Origin: Mytilisepta virgata | Lineage: Eukaryota; Mollusca; Bivalvia; Mytilida; Mytilidae | Direction of reading: 5' to 3' | Length of the DNA stretch: 64,000 nucleotides | NCBI GenBank assembly: GCA_028015205.1 | Contig: CM051514.1 | Span: 3,906,001-3,970,000 of the forward strand | The notes under the pieces: generated by a model | Databases searched by the model: none | What the model was told of the DNA's origin: nothing | What the model saw: only the letters and a program-made list of their open reading frames with translations | Made by a program: the position numbers and the translations under genes | Part shown: positions 18,672-29,416 of the stretch, in pieces | Position numbering within the stretch: position 1 is the first letter of the stretch | Layout: each line of letters begins with the position of its first letter

Positions 18672-21600
18672 ATGTCAGAAAAGAAACGAGGGTCCAATTG
18701 GACAGAAAAGGAGAAAATTGTGCTGGTGGAGGAAGTTGTCAAATTGGAATCAACGCTATTTGGAAAATTTAAAGGAACCACTATAACTACCAAAACAAAA
18801 GAAGCTGGTTGGGAAGCCGTGACCAGCGCTGTGAACGCGTAAGTCATGAAATGCAATTGCCGTAGCCACAAATACAAAATGCCTAAATATTTATAATGTA
18901 GTAAGTCCCTTCTAGTTACAAAGTATTAACATAATTACATGAACGAGTCCTACATTACACCCCCTTCCTCACGGCCGGGTTCCAGTATATAAAAACCAAG
19001 GATTTCAATAGTAGATATACGTCTTTGATAAAAACCAATATAAAACCCCAAAAATAATATTAATAATAAAAATAATAATACAACAAACAAACAAACGAAA
19101 AAATCAAACATAAAAAAAACTAGGTTTTTTTTTATTAGATGGTCCATTCGATGTTGAGGGTACTACATAAACAAGCTATAGTTATTTCCCTTTAATCAGT
19201 GCTTTAAACAAAATTTACAAAGAAAGCGGAGAAATACTTGATAAGTTTTTAAGAGACTCTTGTGGAAGTTTGGAATTAAAATTTTCTCCACTTATAAGAA
19301 GATTATTGATAAAACAATATCCTTAAAGATTTAAAGTGAACTCTTTATTTATAAGTTTACCTTTCATATGTTGGAAATTAAGGGTATTATAACAGCATTC
19401 ATTATAGTAACCTTGAAGTTATCCACTGACTATCCTGACCATATTCAACATCTTTTAATAATTTTTCATTTCTAAATTCCTCAAACCAATTGTCATATGC
19501 ATATAGTATATCAATTATGGTGTTCAAATAATGCACATATAATGAAATTGCAAAAATCCATTAAGAGAAATAAATTACCAAATGATTGAAAAAATACATA
19601 TTAAAGAATTTTAAAAAATAAAAATTGATATGGGATGTACATATTTTTGGTTAAATCATTTCTTTGTACCCCTTACCCATTTTCGCAACATTTTGGCTGA
19701 TGACACTGACCAGATTGGTGATAAAAATTTTAAAATTTTATTACCCAAAAACTACTTATTGTAAGTACATAATTTTTTCACATAGTTTAGTTGGATTATA
19801 ATATTTTTTGAATACATGTATATTTTCCAGTATCACATGTCTTGGAAATAATTTCCGAATAAGATTTCAACGAGACTGAAACATCAGTAGAATACATCCT
19901 TAAAACAAACTTTTGATATAGAAAAAAAACTTATAAAAATGAGAATTAGTGAAAACTTTTTTGGAATTGAAAGAGGACGGTATAAATACATAAAAAGAGA
20001 AAACAGAATATGTTAAAAATGTAATTTACATTAGAAGATTAAATACACTTCTTCAATTGTTCAAAATATGACCTGTTATTTAGGGAGCAACCATTTGATT
20101 TGTAAGGAGGGGCTATGATCAAATGTTTGATCCTGCCTTTTTTTTTTGTAGAAATTTTGGTACTGGATTTTTTTTACATTTTATTTTCATTTAAACCAAA
20201 AATTTGCCTGATTGACACTGGTCCTGTATTCTGTTCACACCTAAAGTGATCCTGTCTTTTTATTTTGACAAAATCCTGGTGCTGTCTTTTCATTTCAAAG
20301 TTGATCCAAACCTGCCCCATAAAAATCAAATGGTTGCTCCCTATTGGCATTAAATATGATTACTTCTATAATATCAGATATAAACAATTATCTTCCATTT
20401 TAAATAATAAAACTCATTTTATCTTCTAAAAATCTTATGCGGTTTGTTGCTCATTTATAAAAAAAAAAAATTCCATAGCACTGAGGAAAGTGCACCAGAT
20501 CGAGCTGCTTAATATAAGTATTTGTTTCCTCATTTATTGTTTATTTCCATTTTACTTTGTATTTATTTCATTTTAATGTTTAATAATGCTTTCAGTCCTT
20601 TAGGGTATAATTTTGCATTTGAAATAAATTTATTTATAATGGGAAAATAATCTTTTATGAAGTTTAAACATGACTGTATCATGTGTGTATACAATTAGGG
20701 AATGTTAATATATTTCAGAATTTCTCAAGACCAGAAATCTGTGGAACAGGTTAAAAAAACAATATGCCAACATCAAGCAAAGAGGTAATTTCTTTTTCAT
20801 TTGAATAAATAGGCATGCAGTGGCTATATTGAAATGTAACACAAATTGTAAGAAATGGACTTAATGCATTGTAGCTCTAGTCTATCAGTCACCACATCCA
20901 AAAATTCTTGTATATGAAATAGTCAATCTTTTGCCATTTCACACTGACATCTTTTTATGTTATCATTGTTAATTTTTATTAAGCATTTACACACAAAAAC
21001 ACAAATACACCACAAAGCATTCAAATAAAGAACGATTGAAACCTCACAGCATTTTATTGTGAAATAAATTTTGCTCTGGAACAGATTCACTGTTTGGGAG
21101 TGGAGTGTGCATTCACCTCACATAACTGATACATGTATAAATAACAAAATTGCTCAAGAATATTAATACTTTTTTACAAAAAATTACATCTATGAATGCA
21201 TCTTACCATAAGGAGCAGGGGTGGGTCCAGATGAGGGCATAATGGGCGTATGCCCCCCCCCTTTTCAAAAAAAAAAAGTATCGTAACGCTGATGATGAGT
21301 GAGAATATATATGGTTATATGGTGGGGACCCGAAGGGTTTCCAATTTATAAGAAAAATCTATTTTGGAGGGGTGGGGCATACACCCTAGGAACCCCCCAT
21401 GTACACCCATGAATGCATCTTCCCATAAGAAGTAAGAATATATATGGTTATAGTGTGATGATCTCAACCATTCCCAAGTTATTTAAATGTGAAGGTGAAT
21501 TTCAGGCATTCGAGGGGGTGGGGTAAGCCCCACTGGTACCCTCATTTAAATTTGATACTGTTGGGTCAACCTCCACATGGAGGGCTATCATCCTATGAAG

Positions 21601-22614
21601 TTTCATGAAAATCCTCCATAAAGTATCCGAGCACTGACCCGGACAAATGATAAAAATAATAATTATAATAATGAGAAGAATAATAAGAAATGCAGCAAAA
21701 ACAAAAGTCTTTGTATGGTGGTTTTAATAAGAATTTCAAAGTTCATGTTTTAATGTACTAAGTTTGTAAATGATATTTATTGTTCAATTTTTAGCCAAAG
21801 AAACAGTTGACCATACAAAGAAGACTGGAGGAGGCCCCAAATCACAGGACCCACCAGCAAGCCAGTCTTTGTTGTTAGAAAACATTGGAGATAGACCAGG
21901 GGTGGTTGGTCTACCGATTAATCTAGACACAGAAGGTGTGTATGATTCAGAATTATTGTCTGTTTTTATCTCACAACTGATACATGTATAAATAAAAAAA
22001 TTGCTTAAAGAATATTAATATGTAAATATTTTCAATAAATATCGCCCGAGTCCAAAAAAAGAAAAATTTGGAACATTTAAAAAAAAATTTTTTTATTGCC
22101 CTTGTTAAGATCTTTCCACATCTTGTAAGGGTCGACACTCTAAATGGCTTTTTTAAGCTCTGCTGTCTTTTGTGCTCAAATTTTTAAAATGGGGTCAATC
22201 AAAAGCTCAAAATAATAAAATTAATCAGCATCCTTACTATATTTCAGACTCCAACCTTGAAGACTTGCAGACCTGTGAACTACTGTCACAGCAGGACATG
22301 TTACCAGTGCCATCTCAACTGAAAGATGCTTCACATGGTAATGAGTAATGACAAACATTCTTGTTGGCATTATCTAAGGGAGCAACCATTTGATTTTTAT
22401 GGGGGGGGGGGGGGGGAGGGGGGCATGGAAGTAATCTTAAGTCCTGCCTTTTTTTCAGCAAAATTTCGAGACTAACTTTTTTTTACTACCTGGTGTTGTC
22501 CTGCCTTTTTTCCCCACTACATCTCTCATCCTGCCTTTTTATTTATGAGGACTTTTGGTCCTGCTTTTTTTTTCACCAAAATTTGCATCCTTTTTTTTCA
22601 AATTCCTGCCATGC

Positions 22615-22647
<33 letters not shown>

Positions 22648-23798
22648 ATCAAAATTCAAATGGTTGCTCCTTAACTTTTGTCCCACAACAAAAAAGGTCT
22701 TTTAGGGCCAACTATAATAACATCCCAGAGTTGGCAAATTTTCTTTTACTTACCATTATGCAAAAAGAGTATTCCTTTATTATTATAATGTAAAATGTAT
22801 TACCATGGGTATTACCATTATAATGTAAAACTAATTATTAATATATTTATTTTTATTACAAATATATATTCTACAGAATGTTTTTTTTTATATTCATATA
22901 AATTGTCTTTGTCCATCTTTTAATTTTGATCTTATAACATGTAAGATAAGAGTTATTTAAGGACTAGATCATTCCTAATACACTGAGCATCTTTTTCGGG
23001 CATCTGGCAAATTTGTACGTTAATATATTTTTTTCAACGAGAAACTAGTATTTGATATGATGTAAAATTTATATCTTAAGTTTATTTAAATAAAAAAATT
23101 GACAACAATTAATAAATAGCAAAATTATAAAATTTTATTCTAAAAAGAAACCCTTTTCAGGGGACATAATTGGTGGAAATTTTTATGATGAAATGTAAAG
23201 GAAATATTAGTTTTTTGGGTATAGCAAGAAAAATAAACTGTGATCCCAATTTTTCTTTTTAGAAGATGAAAGCATGTCATACTAGTGTTCTTTTCACAAT
23301 TTTATAAAAAATTCTATCTGCCATTTTTTTTATTGTAGGAGAAATTTGGATTTTCCCTAAATAATCTGTATAAAATTTATCAACATTAAGACTCAATTAT
23401 CTCAAAATCAAGAACATTGACCTATGTTTTTTTTAAATTGAAATATCAAAGTATATCCTCATACATCCTGCCTAGAGAAAATTAGAAAAATCTATGCTGA
23501 AAATATTTAAGTATCGATCTACCTTAAATATTTTACACATTAAATACATTTCATTTTTGCAGATAATAAAGAAAATGTAAAAAAAAAGATGAAAAGAAAA
23601 ATGACACTTCAGGAACTGGAATACACAAATTTGGAATTGGAAAATAAAAAGATTGGAGAAGAAATTAAAAAGATTAAATTAGAACAACAGAAACTAGAAA
23701 TAGAAACTGATGTTTTAAAAATGAAGAAAATGTATTACAGTTTAAAAGTAAATGACATTTGTAATACAGGTTCTGTTACGGATTTGTATGAAATTTAA
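18672..23798 (+). CDS. Harbinger Myb/SANT-like DNA-binding protein, five exons
   Basis: Exons with canonical GT-AG borders: 18672-18838, 20719-20784, 21795-21935, 22248-22337, 23563-23798. The ATG at 18672 starts MSEKKRGSNWTEKEKIVLVE, the first helices of a Myb/SANT-like domain. Exon 2 gives the end of the domain (SVEQVKK..). Exons 3-4 are a Pro/acidic linker (KKTGGGPKSQDPP). Exon 5 is a Lys/Glu-rich coiled coil (LELENKKIGEEIKKIKLEQQ). In Harbinger elements this partner carries the transposase to the nucleus and the transposon ends. All exon phases agree except for one extra base in a run of seven A (20753-20759), after which exon 2 shifts. Removing one A would rejoin all later exons. Either this copy is broken or the assembly has a homopolymer error. 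Confidence 0.82.
20083..20341. mobile_element. MITE, family GGGAGCAACCATTTGAT, copy 1
   Basis: 259 bp with inverted ends GGGAGCAACCATTTGAT and ATCAAATGGTTGCTCCC. TA flanks both sides. Lies in intron 1 of the Myb-like gene. Two more copies are at 22378 and 58516. Confidence 0.85.
21120..22022 (+). repeat. direct ~50-bp repeats flanking exon 3 of the Myb-like gene
   Basis: 21120-21171 and 21972-22022 both read close to AACTGATACATGTATAAATA followed by AAATTGCTYAA..GAATATTAATA. The copies bracket exon 3 and suggest a local duplication. Between them lies a low-complexity stretch with C9 and A11 runs near 21256-21280. Confidence 0.6.
22378..22671. mobile_element. MITE, same family, copy 2 with long G and C runs
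   Basis: 294 bp, same inverted ends, flanked by TAA (22375-22377 and 22672-22674). A G-run near 22402-22416 faces a ~30-base C-run at 22617-22647, so the element can fold over its whole length. Lies in intron 4 of the Myb-like gene. Confidence 0.8.
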
Positions 23799-23872
23799 AA
23801 TCGTAATGCCAATTATTAATTAATGAAATTATAACTAATTTGATGAAATTTCAAAGTGTTTTATTTTTGATT

Positions 23873-26800
23873 TCAGTTGAAGTATGTATTGGTAATGTAA
23901 TTCCTGATTCCAGCACCACCACCATCTGGACCAACATAATTATGATTCCCATCTTCATTAGCATAATTCCCATTGTCACCAACTAGTTCTTCCTTTTTGT
24001 CGAGTGCAATGTTGTGCAGAACTGAACATGCCACAGTGATCACTGCTGCCTTAACAGGAGAAAGCCTTAAACCCAATGACAAACATGGAAATCTCCTTTT
24101 CAAAATCCCAAATGTTTGTTCTATTGTTACTCTGGCCCTACATAAAGAATTGTTAAATCTTTGTTGACGATTATTTGCTGGATTATTATAGGGTGTCATT
24201 AAGAAATTCCTACAAGGATATCCTGAATCTCCAAGCAGAAGTCCATCATATGTACCTGAAAGCAAAATACACAACACATTCATGTCTGGTGCATTGAATG
24301 TTTATCATTTAAGGTCATAGAAGGAAAGGGGTTCACCATCTAATGCTGTGACCTTGACCTTGGACCTTTAAACCTTTCTCATGTTATAAAATTAGTAATT
24401 TTAATAGAAGTCATATACGCATTGAGTGTATTGATTGCACTTTGGGTCTCTGATCTTCTTGTTTGTAACCCGTGAGACAATTGGAACTTGACAGCAATGT
24501 CCCATTCTTACAGTTAAGATGGACATAGTCCAGGTGACCAATACAGGCTCATGGGAGCCTCTAGTTTGTATCTACATTAAAATTTTATCCACAAATATGA
24601 TTTATCCACACTTAAATACTATCCATCATTGCTAACTAATCACATGTTTAAAATTGTTCAGTCGTATTAGCTGCACTGTCTGAAGCAGATTTTATTGTAA
24701 ATAGTAATCACCTTCAAGGTTTAACAACCCCAACTCAAACTTAGACTTAAAACTTGTGAAAGTATGTGTCAGCATATGAAGATTTCACTAACCATTCTCA
24801 AAACTTGTGCATAGATTACTGTCGCGAAATATCCTTGAATCATGGACAGAACCAGGCCACTTAGCAACACAACTGGTAATTCTAAAATTTGGGTCACAAG
24901 TCATCTGAAAAATATTGCATACAAGTCTACCTCTCAAGCTCATTTTCTGATTAAACTGTAACAAAACTATAACGTTTTAAAATTAAATTGTCAAGAAAAA
25001 ATCTACAGTATACTGCAATCAAGCATGTGCATGTAAGTGAACAATTAAGGAGTAGTATTAAAATATATAGATAATAGTTTTGTTAAATTCCATTTATTAT
25101 CATTATTGTAATACGAGTGCAATTTTTAAATGATCTTCTTCTTCTTCCTGGTACGGGAAAGACTCCGGTGCAGGAGTGTGGAATATCCCGGAACTGTGGC
25201 GCTATGTACATGCAAATGGATGTCGAAAATTTTGTTATAATAAAATAAATATTTTCAACAGTTCAATTACAATTTAAAATAACATTATTTGTAGCTTAAT
25301 GTTAAACGTATTCACATTATGTACAGTGGCTAAATACGCTAATTAATTAAGCCAGACTAGGACCTCCAAATGTTAAGGTGGAAATAACACCTTTGAAGGA
25401 TTCTAGGGAGGGTGACATGCAAATTGTTTCTGGGAGATCGTTCCAGACAGCAATAGTACTTGGGGAAAAAAGATGATTTATAAAAGTCTTTATTTGTATA
25501 TATATGTCGAAATTTATGTAGGCCTCTAGTTCGCCTGTCAGATTGTGTCAGGACGTCATTAGTGACTTCGACCAACCCCCCATTAATCTTATAAATCAAG
25601 ACAAGTTTAGCTTTGGTTCTACGGGATTGCAAGTTTTCCCATTTTAGTTTGTTTAACATACCAGTGACAGCACCTGGTGATCTATCGTTATAGTCATTAA
25701 AAACATATCTTGCTGCCTTACGCTGTATCTGCTCAATTTGGTTTATATGGCTTTGTTTGTACGGATCCCAAACTGGTGAGGAGTACTCGACGGTCGGACG
25801 CACTAGTGATTTGTACGTAAGGTTTTTAACCTTACGTGTACAGTTTTTCATGTTTCTACGTAAAAAACCAAGTGTTTTATTTGCCTTTGAAGTTATATTA
25901 TTAATATGGGGCCCCCAATCAAGATCATTGCTTATTGTAACTCCTAGATACTTGCTGTCTCTGACAGATTCTAGTACATGGTTATGTAATTTATGATGAA
26001 ATAAATTAGTTTTCGACTTTTTAGAAATATTCATGACATAGCATTTTTCAGGATTAAATTTCATTTGCCATTCAGATTCCCAATTTTCAAGGCTTGATAG
26101 ATTTTTTTGGAGTGCTTGAGACTCATTTATATTATTTCATGTTTCATAAAGTAAACAGTCGTCAGCAAAAAGACGAACCTTACATGAGACATGCTCAGGT
26201 AGGTCGTTCATGAATAACAAAAATAAAGTAGGGCTGATAAACGGCTGAACTGCGCCCATATCCTACTAATGTTTATTCTGTACTGTTTTGTACACAGAAC
26301 AATTAAGGACATTTTAAAAATTAACGTAAAACATTTGCATGCATAAACTGTACCTGGACGTTTAAAGAGTGATACCCTTTTCTATTGACAAAATCAGCTT
26401 CATTCTGAACTGGCCCTTGTATCTTCACGTGTGTGCAGTCAATACTACCGACAACATTTGGGAATCCTATAAAATATTCATTTATATATGCAGAGATTCA
26501 ATGTTATGCCGATGTTTTTACGTTACAATTTGGGGCCTCGGTGACCGAGTTGTCTACGTAGTTCGTCATGACTGCTAATCATCACTAGCCTGTCAACGCT
26601 GGTGTTGTGAGTTCGAATCTCACCTGTGGCGGGGTGTGTTCGACTCCGATCTAAATTGACAAGGATTGCCAATTTTCATACCGATGGTCGATGGTTCTCT
26701 CCGGGTACTCCGGCTTCTTCCACCAATAAAAACTGGTCGCCGCGAAATAGCCAAATGTGATGAAAGCGGTGTTAAACCCCCAACTAAACAAACAAAAATG

Positions 26801-28565
26801 TTACAATTTGAAGGGGGACACAATTTAGATATGGAAAATTTGGGAGATAAAGTATTATTTTCTATTTAATTACACCTTATATATATATTAAAATGCTGGA
26901 TTCTAATTGGTTAGCTCGCGGTGTATTTTAATCAAATGTCCTCAAAGTGAATATTTTTTAGGAAACAAAGGGGTATTTGCTAGAAGAATTGCCGTTTTTT
27001 CCCTCTGTCGTGATATTTGCGAAAATGAATTTGCCCCTTTTACCCTCTGTCATGCATGGTATTTGTGAAAATGAATTTGTTTTTTTTTACCCTCGCGGGA
27101 TATTCGGTGTAATTAAACAGATACATAATGTATGAGAGAGGTATTTTAAAAATATACCAGTCTCGAAAAAAATTTTGTTCTCTTGACTGGTATATTTTGC
27201 AAATACCCCTCTCACACCTCAATTACATGACTGTATCTTTTTCAAATCTTACACATCCAATCCAAAGATGTTCCAGTTGAAGCTGACCGAAGCATGTTTG
27301 ATGCACTAGTTAAACATATTCTCGTGTATAACTCTGATATCTTTTACATGGATACTTGTACAGAATATTACAACCAAAAAAAAAAAAAATAATAATAATA
27401 AATAAAATCCCACTTGATCATATCCGAGCTTGTTTGATAAACACAACTAGAAAAGATATATTTGAAGTTTTGTAAACGTGTTTTAAATATGAAAAAAATC
27501 AGCAACTAATTTTGTGTCTCCATCAAAACTAAAGGGGGGGATTCCATTAAAAAATAATTAAATTCAAATTATTAAGTATCTGGTGAGACTTTTAAAATAC
27601 TTTAAATATTAACCCCTTATTGAAGGAGGCATATCAAATATTAAAGAACATTGAATCATAACGAACTAATCCATTGCTTACATATGCTAAAAATGTTGCT
27701 GAGGAATTTTAATATTGACATACACCCACGACTAAAAATATAATACAAATAACAAAGTTCGGAACCAACAATATTAAAGAAAGGATGTGTTGTATATTGT
27801 TCTGTACATGTTTACTTCACTTATATTAAACTCAGTGTGAATGTGTGAAAAGAAAATAATCAATATTTAGTTGCACTAACACATTTGCAATACGACAGTT
27901 TTGTAAAATGAAAAATAGTTTTTGGTTGAAGGGATATGTTATCTTTATACTGTTAACTATATTTATTTTAATTAATGCCAAATGCGTGTAGTTAATTCAT
28001 AGCTACATGTACGTGATTGTGCATTTGTATCAACAAACTTTGAGAACACGAGCATGTGACGAGAAACTACACAAGCTCTAACCGTTTTCGTTTTTTCGAT
28101 TATGATATATTTCATAGTTGCTTCCCTTTGATAAACAATAAAGTGAGGGAACTTACTGCTCATTCTGTAATAATCTTGTTTTACTCTAACTGCTTCTTGA
28201 TCCTTGGGAAACCTTATGAAACGACGAGCATTTCTGCTAAGTGCCGTAGCTACTCTGTGGACGCAGCGACTTACAGTTGCCTCCGACAACCCCACCGAAT
28301 CTCCGATAAGCCGAAAAAATGCACCCGTTGCAAAATATCTCAGAGCAACCAAAAGTTGAAGGAGAGGCGACACTGCTTGGCTTCTGTTGGTCATATTCTG
28401 TAGGTATGGGTGGATCAAATTCAAAATAAAGAAGATACTGGCCGAAGAAAACCGAAACCTTTCACGCAATTCCTTGTCTGACATTGAACGTATGTCGAAT
28501 CTTGACCGAAAATTTCGATTTTGACGTCGACGCCGGCGTCTACGTAATCTGTTAACTATGGCCAT
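23873..28565 (-). CDS. Harbinger transposase (HARBI1-like, DDE), four exons, apparently intact
   Basis: Exons on the minus strand: 28565-28157, 26466-26354, 24904-24793, 24255-23873. All have GT-AG borders and matching phases, giving 338 residues, close to HARBI1 (about 349). Exon 1: Arg-rich start ([12 protein letters not shown], possible nuclear signal) and a helix-turn-helix region ([17 protein letters not shown]). Exon 2: first catalytic Asp in [12 protein letters not shown]. Exon 3: [11 protein letters not shown]. Exon 4: second Asp in [14 protein letters not shown] and Glu in [18 protein letters not shown]. No stop or frameshift is seen. It would cut and paste the transposon with its Myb-like partner in the nucleus. 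Introns contain a LINE fragment and a SINE. The exon joins are predicted from sequence only. Confidence 0.88.
24290..24572 (-). repeat. fragment of the GAGCCTGTATCGCTCACCTG repeat family
   Basis: The reverse complement begins ACTAGAGGCTCCCATGAGCC..GGTCACCTGG, the head shared with 36105 and 38962. It lies in the last intron of the transposase gene. Confidence 0.6.
25133..26245 (-). mobile_element. 5'-truncated LINE fragment (CR1-like RT C-terminus)
   Basis: Minus-strand frame 26064-25357 encodes [14 protein letters not shown].., [19 protein letters not shown].. and [13 protein letters not shown], typical of the thumb/C-terminal half of CR1/Jockey-type reverse transcriptases. Upstream, in shifted frames, LFADDCLLY carries the catalytic pair, near 26180. 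The 3' end has a short GAA repeat near 25135-25148. It starts abruptly near 26245 and so is 5'-truncated. It sits in the second intron of the Harbinger transposase. Confidence 0.75.
26533..26799 (+). mobile_element. tRNA-derived SINE with 11-bp target duplication
   Basis: 267 bp: head GGCCTCGGTGACCGAGTTGTC (box A), box B GAGTTCGAATCTC, a conserved core and tail AACTAAACAAACAAAAAT. GTTACAATTTG occurs on both sides (26522-26532 and 26800-26810), a clean target duplication. It lies in intron 1 of the transposase gene. The same family as 9915-10187. Confidence 0.88.
26868..27240. repeat. inverted-repeat rich segment
   Basis: TTTAATTACACC near 26868 and GGTGTAATTAAA near 27106 form ends of a possible 250-bp MITE. 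Beside it, 27131-27160 (TGAGAGAGGTATTTT.. TATACCAGTC) and 27188-27217 (its complement) form a strong hairpin. Confidence 0.55.
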
Positions 28566-28599
28566 GTTGGAATTGAGATTACTCAGAAGCTATCTCAAA

Positions 28600-28754
28600 T
28601 ATTTGAGTAAAAAACTCAAATTTGAGGTGAGATTTTCTGCGTATTTCTTTAGTGAAAGCCAAGTTGAGAAAATCTCAAAATTTGACATTGAGTTTGAGTT
28701 TGAAACTGAGTTTGAGTATAAAACTCAGTTTGAGATGTTTTGTGCAAGCGAGGC
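28600..28754 (-). repeat. right terminal region of Harbinger
   Basis: Mirror of the left end: inverted repeat ending TTTTGTGCAAGCGAGGC at 28754 plus many TTTGAG/CTCAAA sub-repeats. The transposase ATG (28565) lies just inside. Confidence 0.8.
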
Positions 28755-28757
28755 CTG

Positions 28758-28996
28758 ATTTGGATTTTGTTGGACTCGGCAATTTCACATGCCAGGGGTA
28801 AGTCTTGTATATTATGTTCATTTGTTTCTTTGTTTATTTTCTGTTCCGAAAGTGAAATATTCATTTCTGTTCCTTTGTTTTGCTCTACTACTGTTTCATG
28901 TGTTTCGGGTATTGAAACGAAATTTGGGGTGAAAAATTGTTTGAGCCCCCTAAAACCATGGCTTAAATTAGCCAAAATTGAATTTGTTGAAGCCAT
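28758..28996 (-). pseudogene. gag: gag, 5' part, of second gypsy element
   Basis: ATG at 28996, about 50 bp inside the primer-binding site, opens about 80 residues (MASTNSILANLSHGFRG..) up to the transposon edge. Across the insertion the frame resumes exactly on the left side at 18420 if one CTG copy is removed. This shows that gag was open at this point when the transposon arrived. Later frameshifts are in the 3' part. Confidence 0.75.
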
Positions 28997-29030
28997 AAAT
29001 AGCTTTCGTTTCCAAAAAAATAACCAAAAT

Positions 29031-29048
29031 CCTACGGACGAGCCCCCA
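29031..29048 (-). promoter_or_regulatory. primer-binding site of second gypsy element
   Basis: On the element strand TGGGGGCTCGTCCGTAGG follows the LTR end by one base. The first 14 bases agree with a tRNA-Pro primer site. Confidence 0.65.
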
Positions 29049-29049
29049 A

Positions 29050-29416
29050 TGTAACGGGAGTTATAATCCCCCCCCCCCCCCCCCCCGTGAATTTCCTGGT
29101 TCTCGGATATGGTTAATGTTATATGAAATAAAGTGATTCGGTAAATTAAGATGATTTATTTTGGTTTGAAATAGTAATTAATACAATTATATCCTTATGG
29201 GTAGACGGATGTCTTACCAAGAAATATCTGTATACTAAAATAAGCATAAAATCCGAAAATGATTAGATGTAAGTACAATTGTAATTTATGATGAACTGGA
29301 ATCTAGTGTCGTCTGCTATGGCCGGAGAGGGAGTACCGGTCTCACCGGGACCAGCGTTTTTATACACAAGAGAGACCCGACCGGGACCGGGACAAAACGG
29401 AAGTGACCTATGAAAG
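29050..29416 (-). repeat. 5' LTR of second gypsy element, outer end missing
   Basis: Matches 10469-10823 with about a dozen differences and a much longer C-run (near 29069-29086). Homology stops at 29416 after ATGAAAG. The last ~94 bp, which would be the outer U3, are absent, and the AACGCG-rich region begins immediately. Confidence 0.85.

Larger units (their letters stand above)
18424..28754. mobile_element. PIF/Harbinger DNA transposon, 10.3 kb, both genes present
   Basis: Ends are inverted repeats starting GCCTCGCTTGCACAAAACAT, perfect for about 35 bp, with looser matching inside (a shared GGCTTTCAC block ~105-110 bp in). CTG flanks both ends (18421-18423 and 28755-28757). A CWG-type 3-bp duplication fits the PIF/Harbinger group. 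Within are a Myb/SANT-like gene from the left end and a HARBI1-like transposase gene from the right end, converging with stops about 75 bp apart. That is the standard two-gene plan. The element is long for its class because of large introns carrying a SINE, a LINE fragment and two MITEs. Confidence 0.9.
10469..29416 (-). mobile_element. second Ty3/gypsy element with extra zinc-finger ORF, split by Harbinger
   Basis: On the minus strand the order is truncated 5' LTR (29416-29050), primer-binding site, gag (28996-28758 and 18420-16716), protease, RT, RNase H, integrase, a third ORF, polypurine tract and 3' LTR (10917-10469). After removing the 10.3-kb transposon and one CTG copy the element would be about 8.6 kb. 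This is the normal Ty3 domain order, unlike the element at 3.8 kb. The LTRs differ at roughly a dozen sites over ~350 bp, so it is clearly older. Gag and pol carry many stops and frameshifts, the integrase has lost its second catalytic Asp, and the outer ~94 bp of the 5' LTR are missing. It cannot be autonomous. Confidence 0.88.

Noticed and set aside
26533..26640. tRNA-like sequences at 26533, 10187 (minus) and 47968 (minus) as tRNA genes
   Set aside because: They have A and B boxes but no proper cloverleaf, and continue into SINE bodies with repeat tails.
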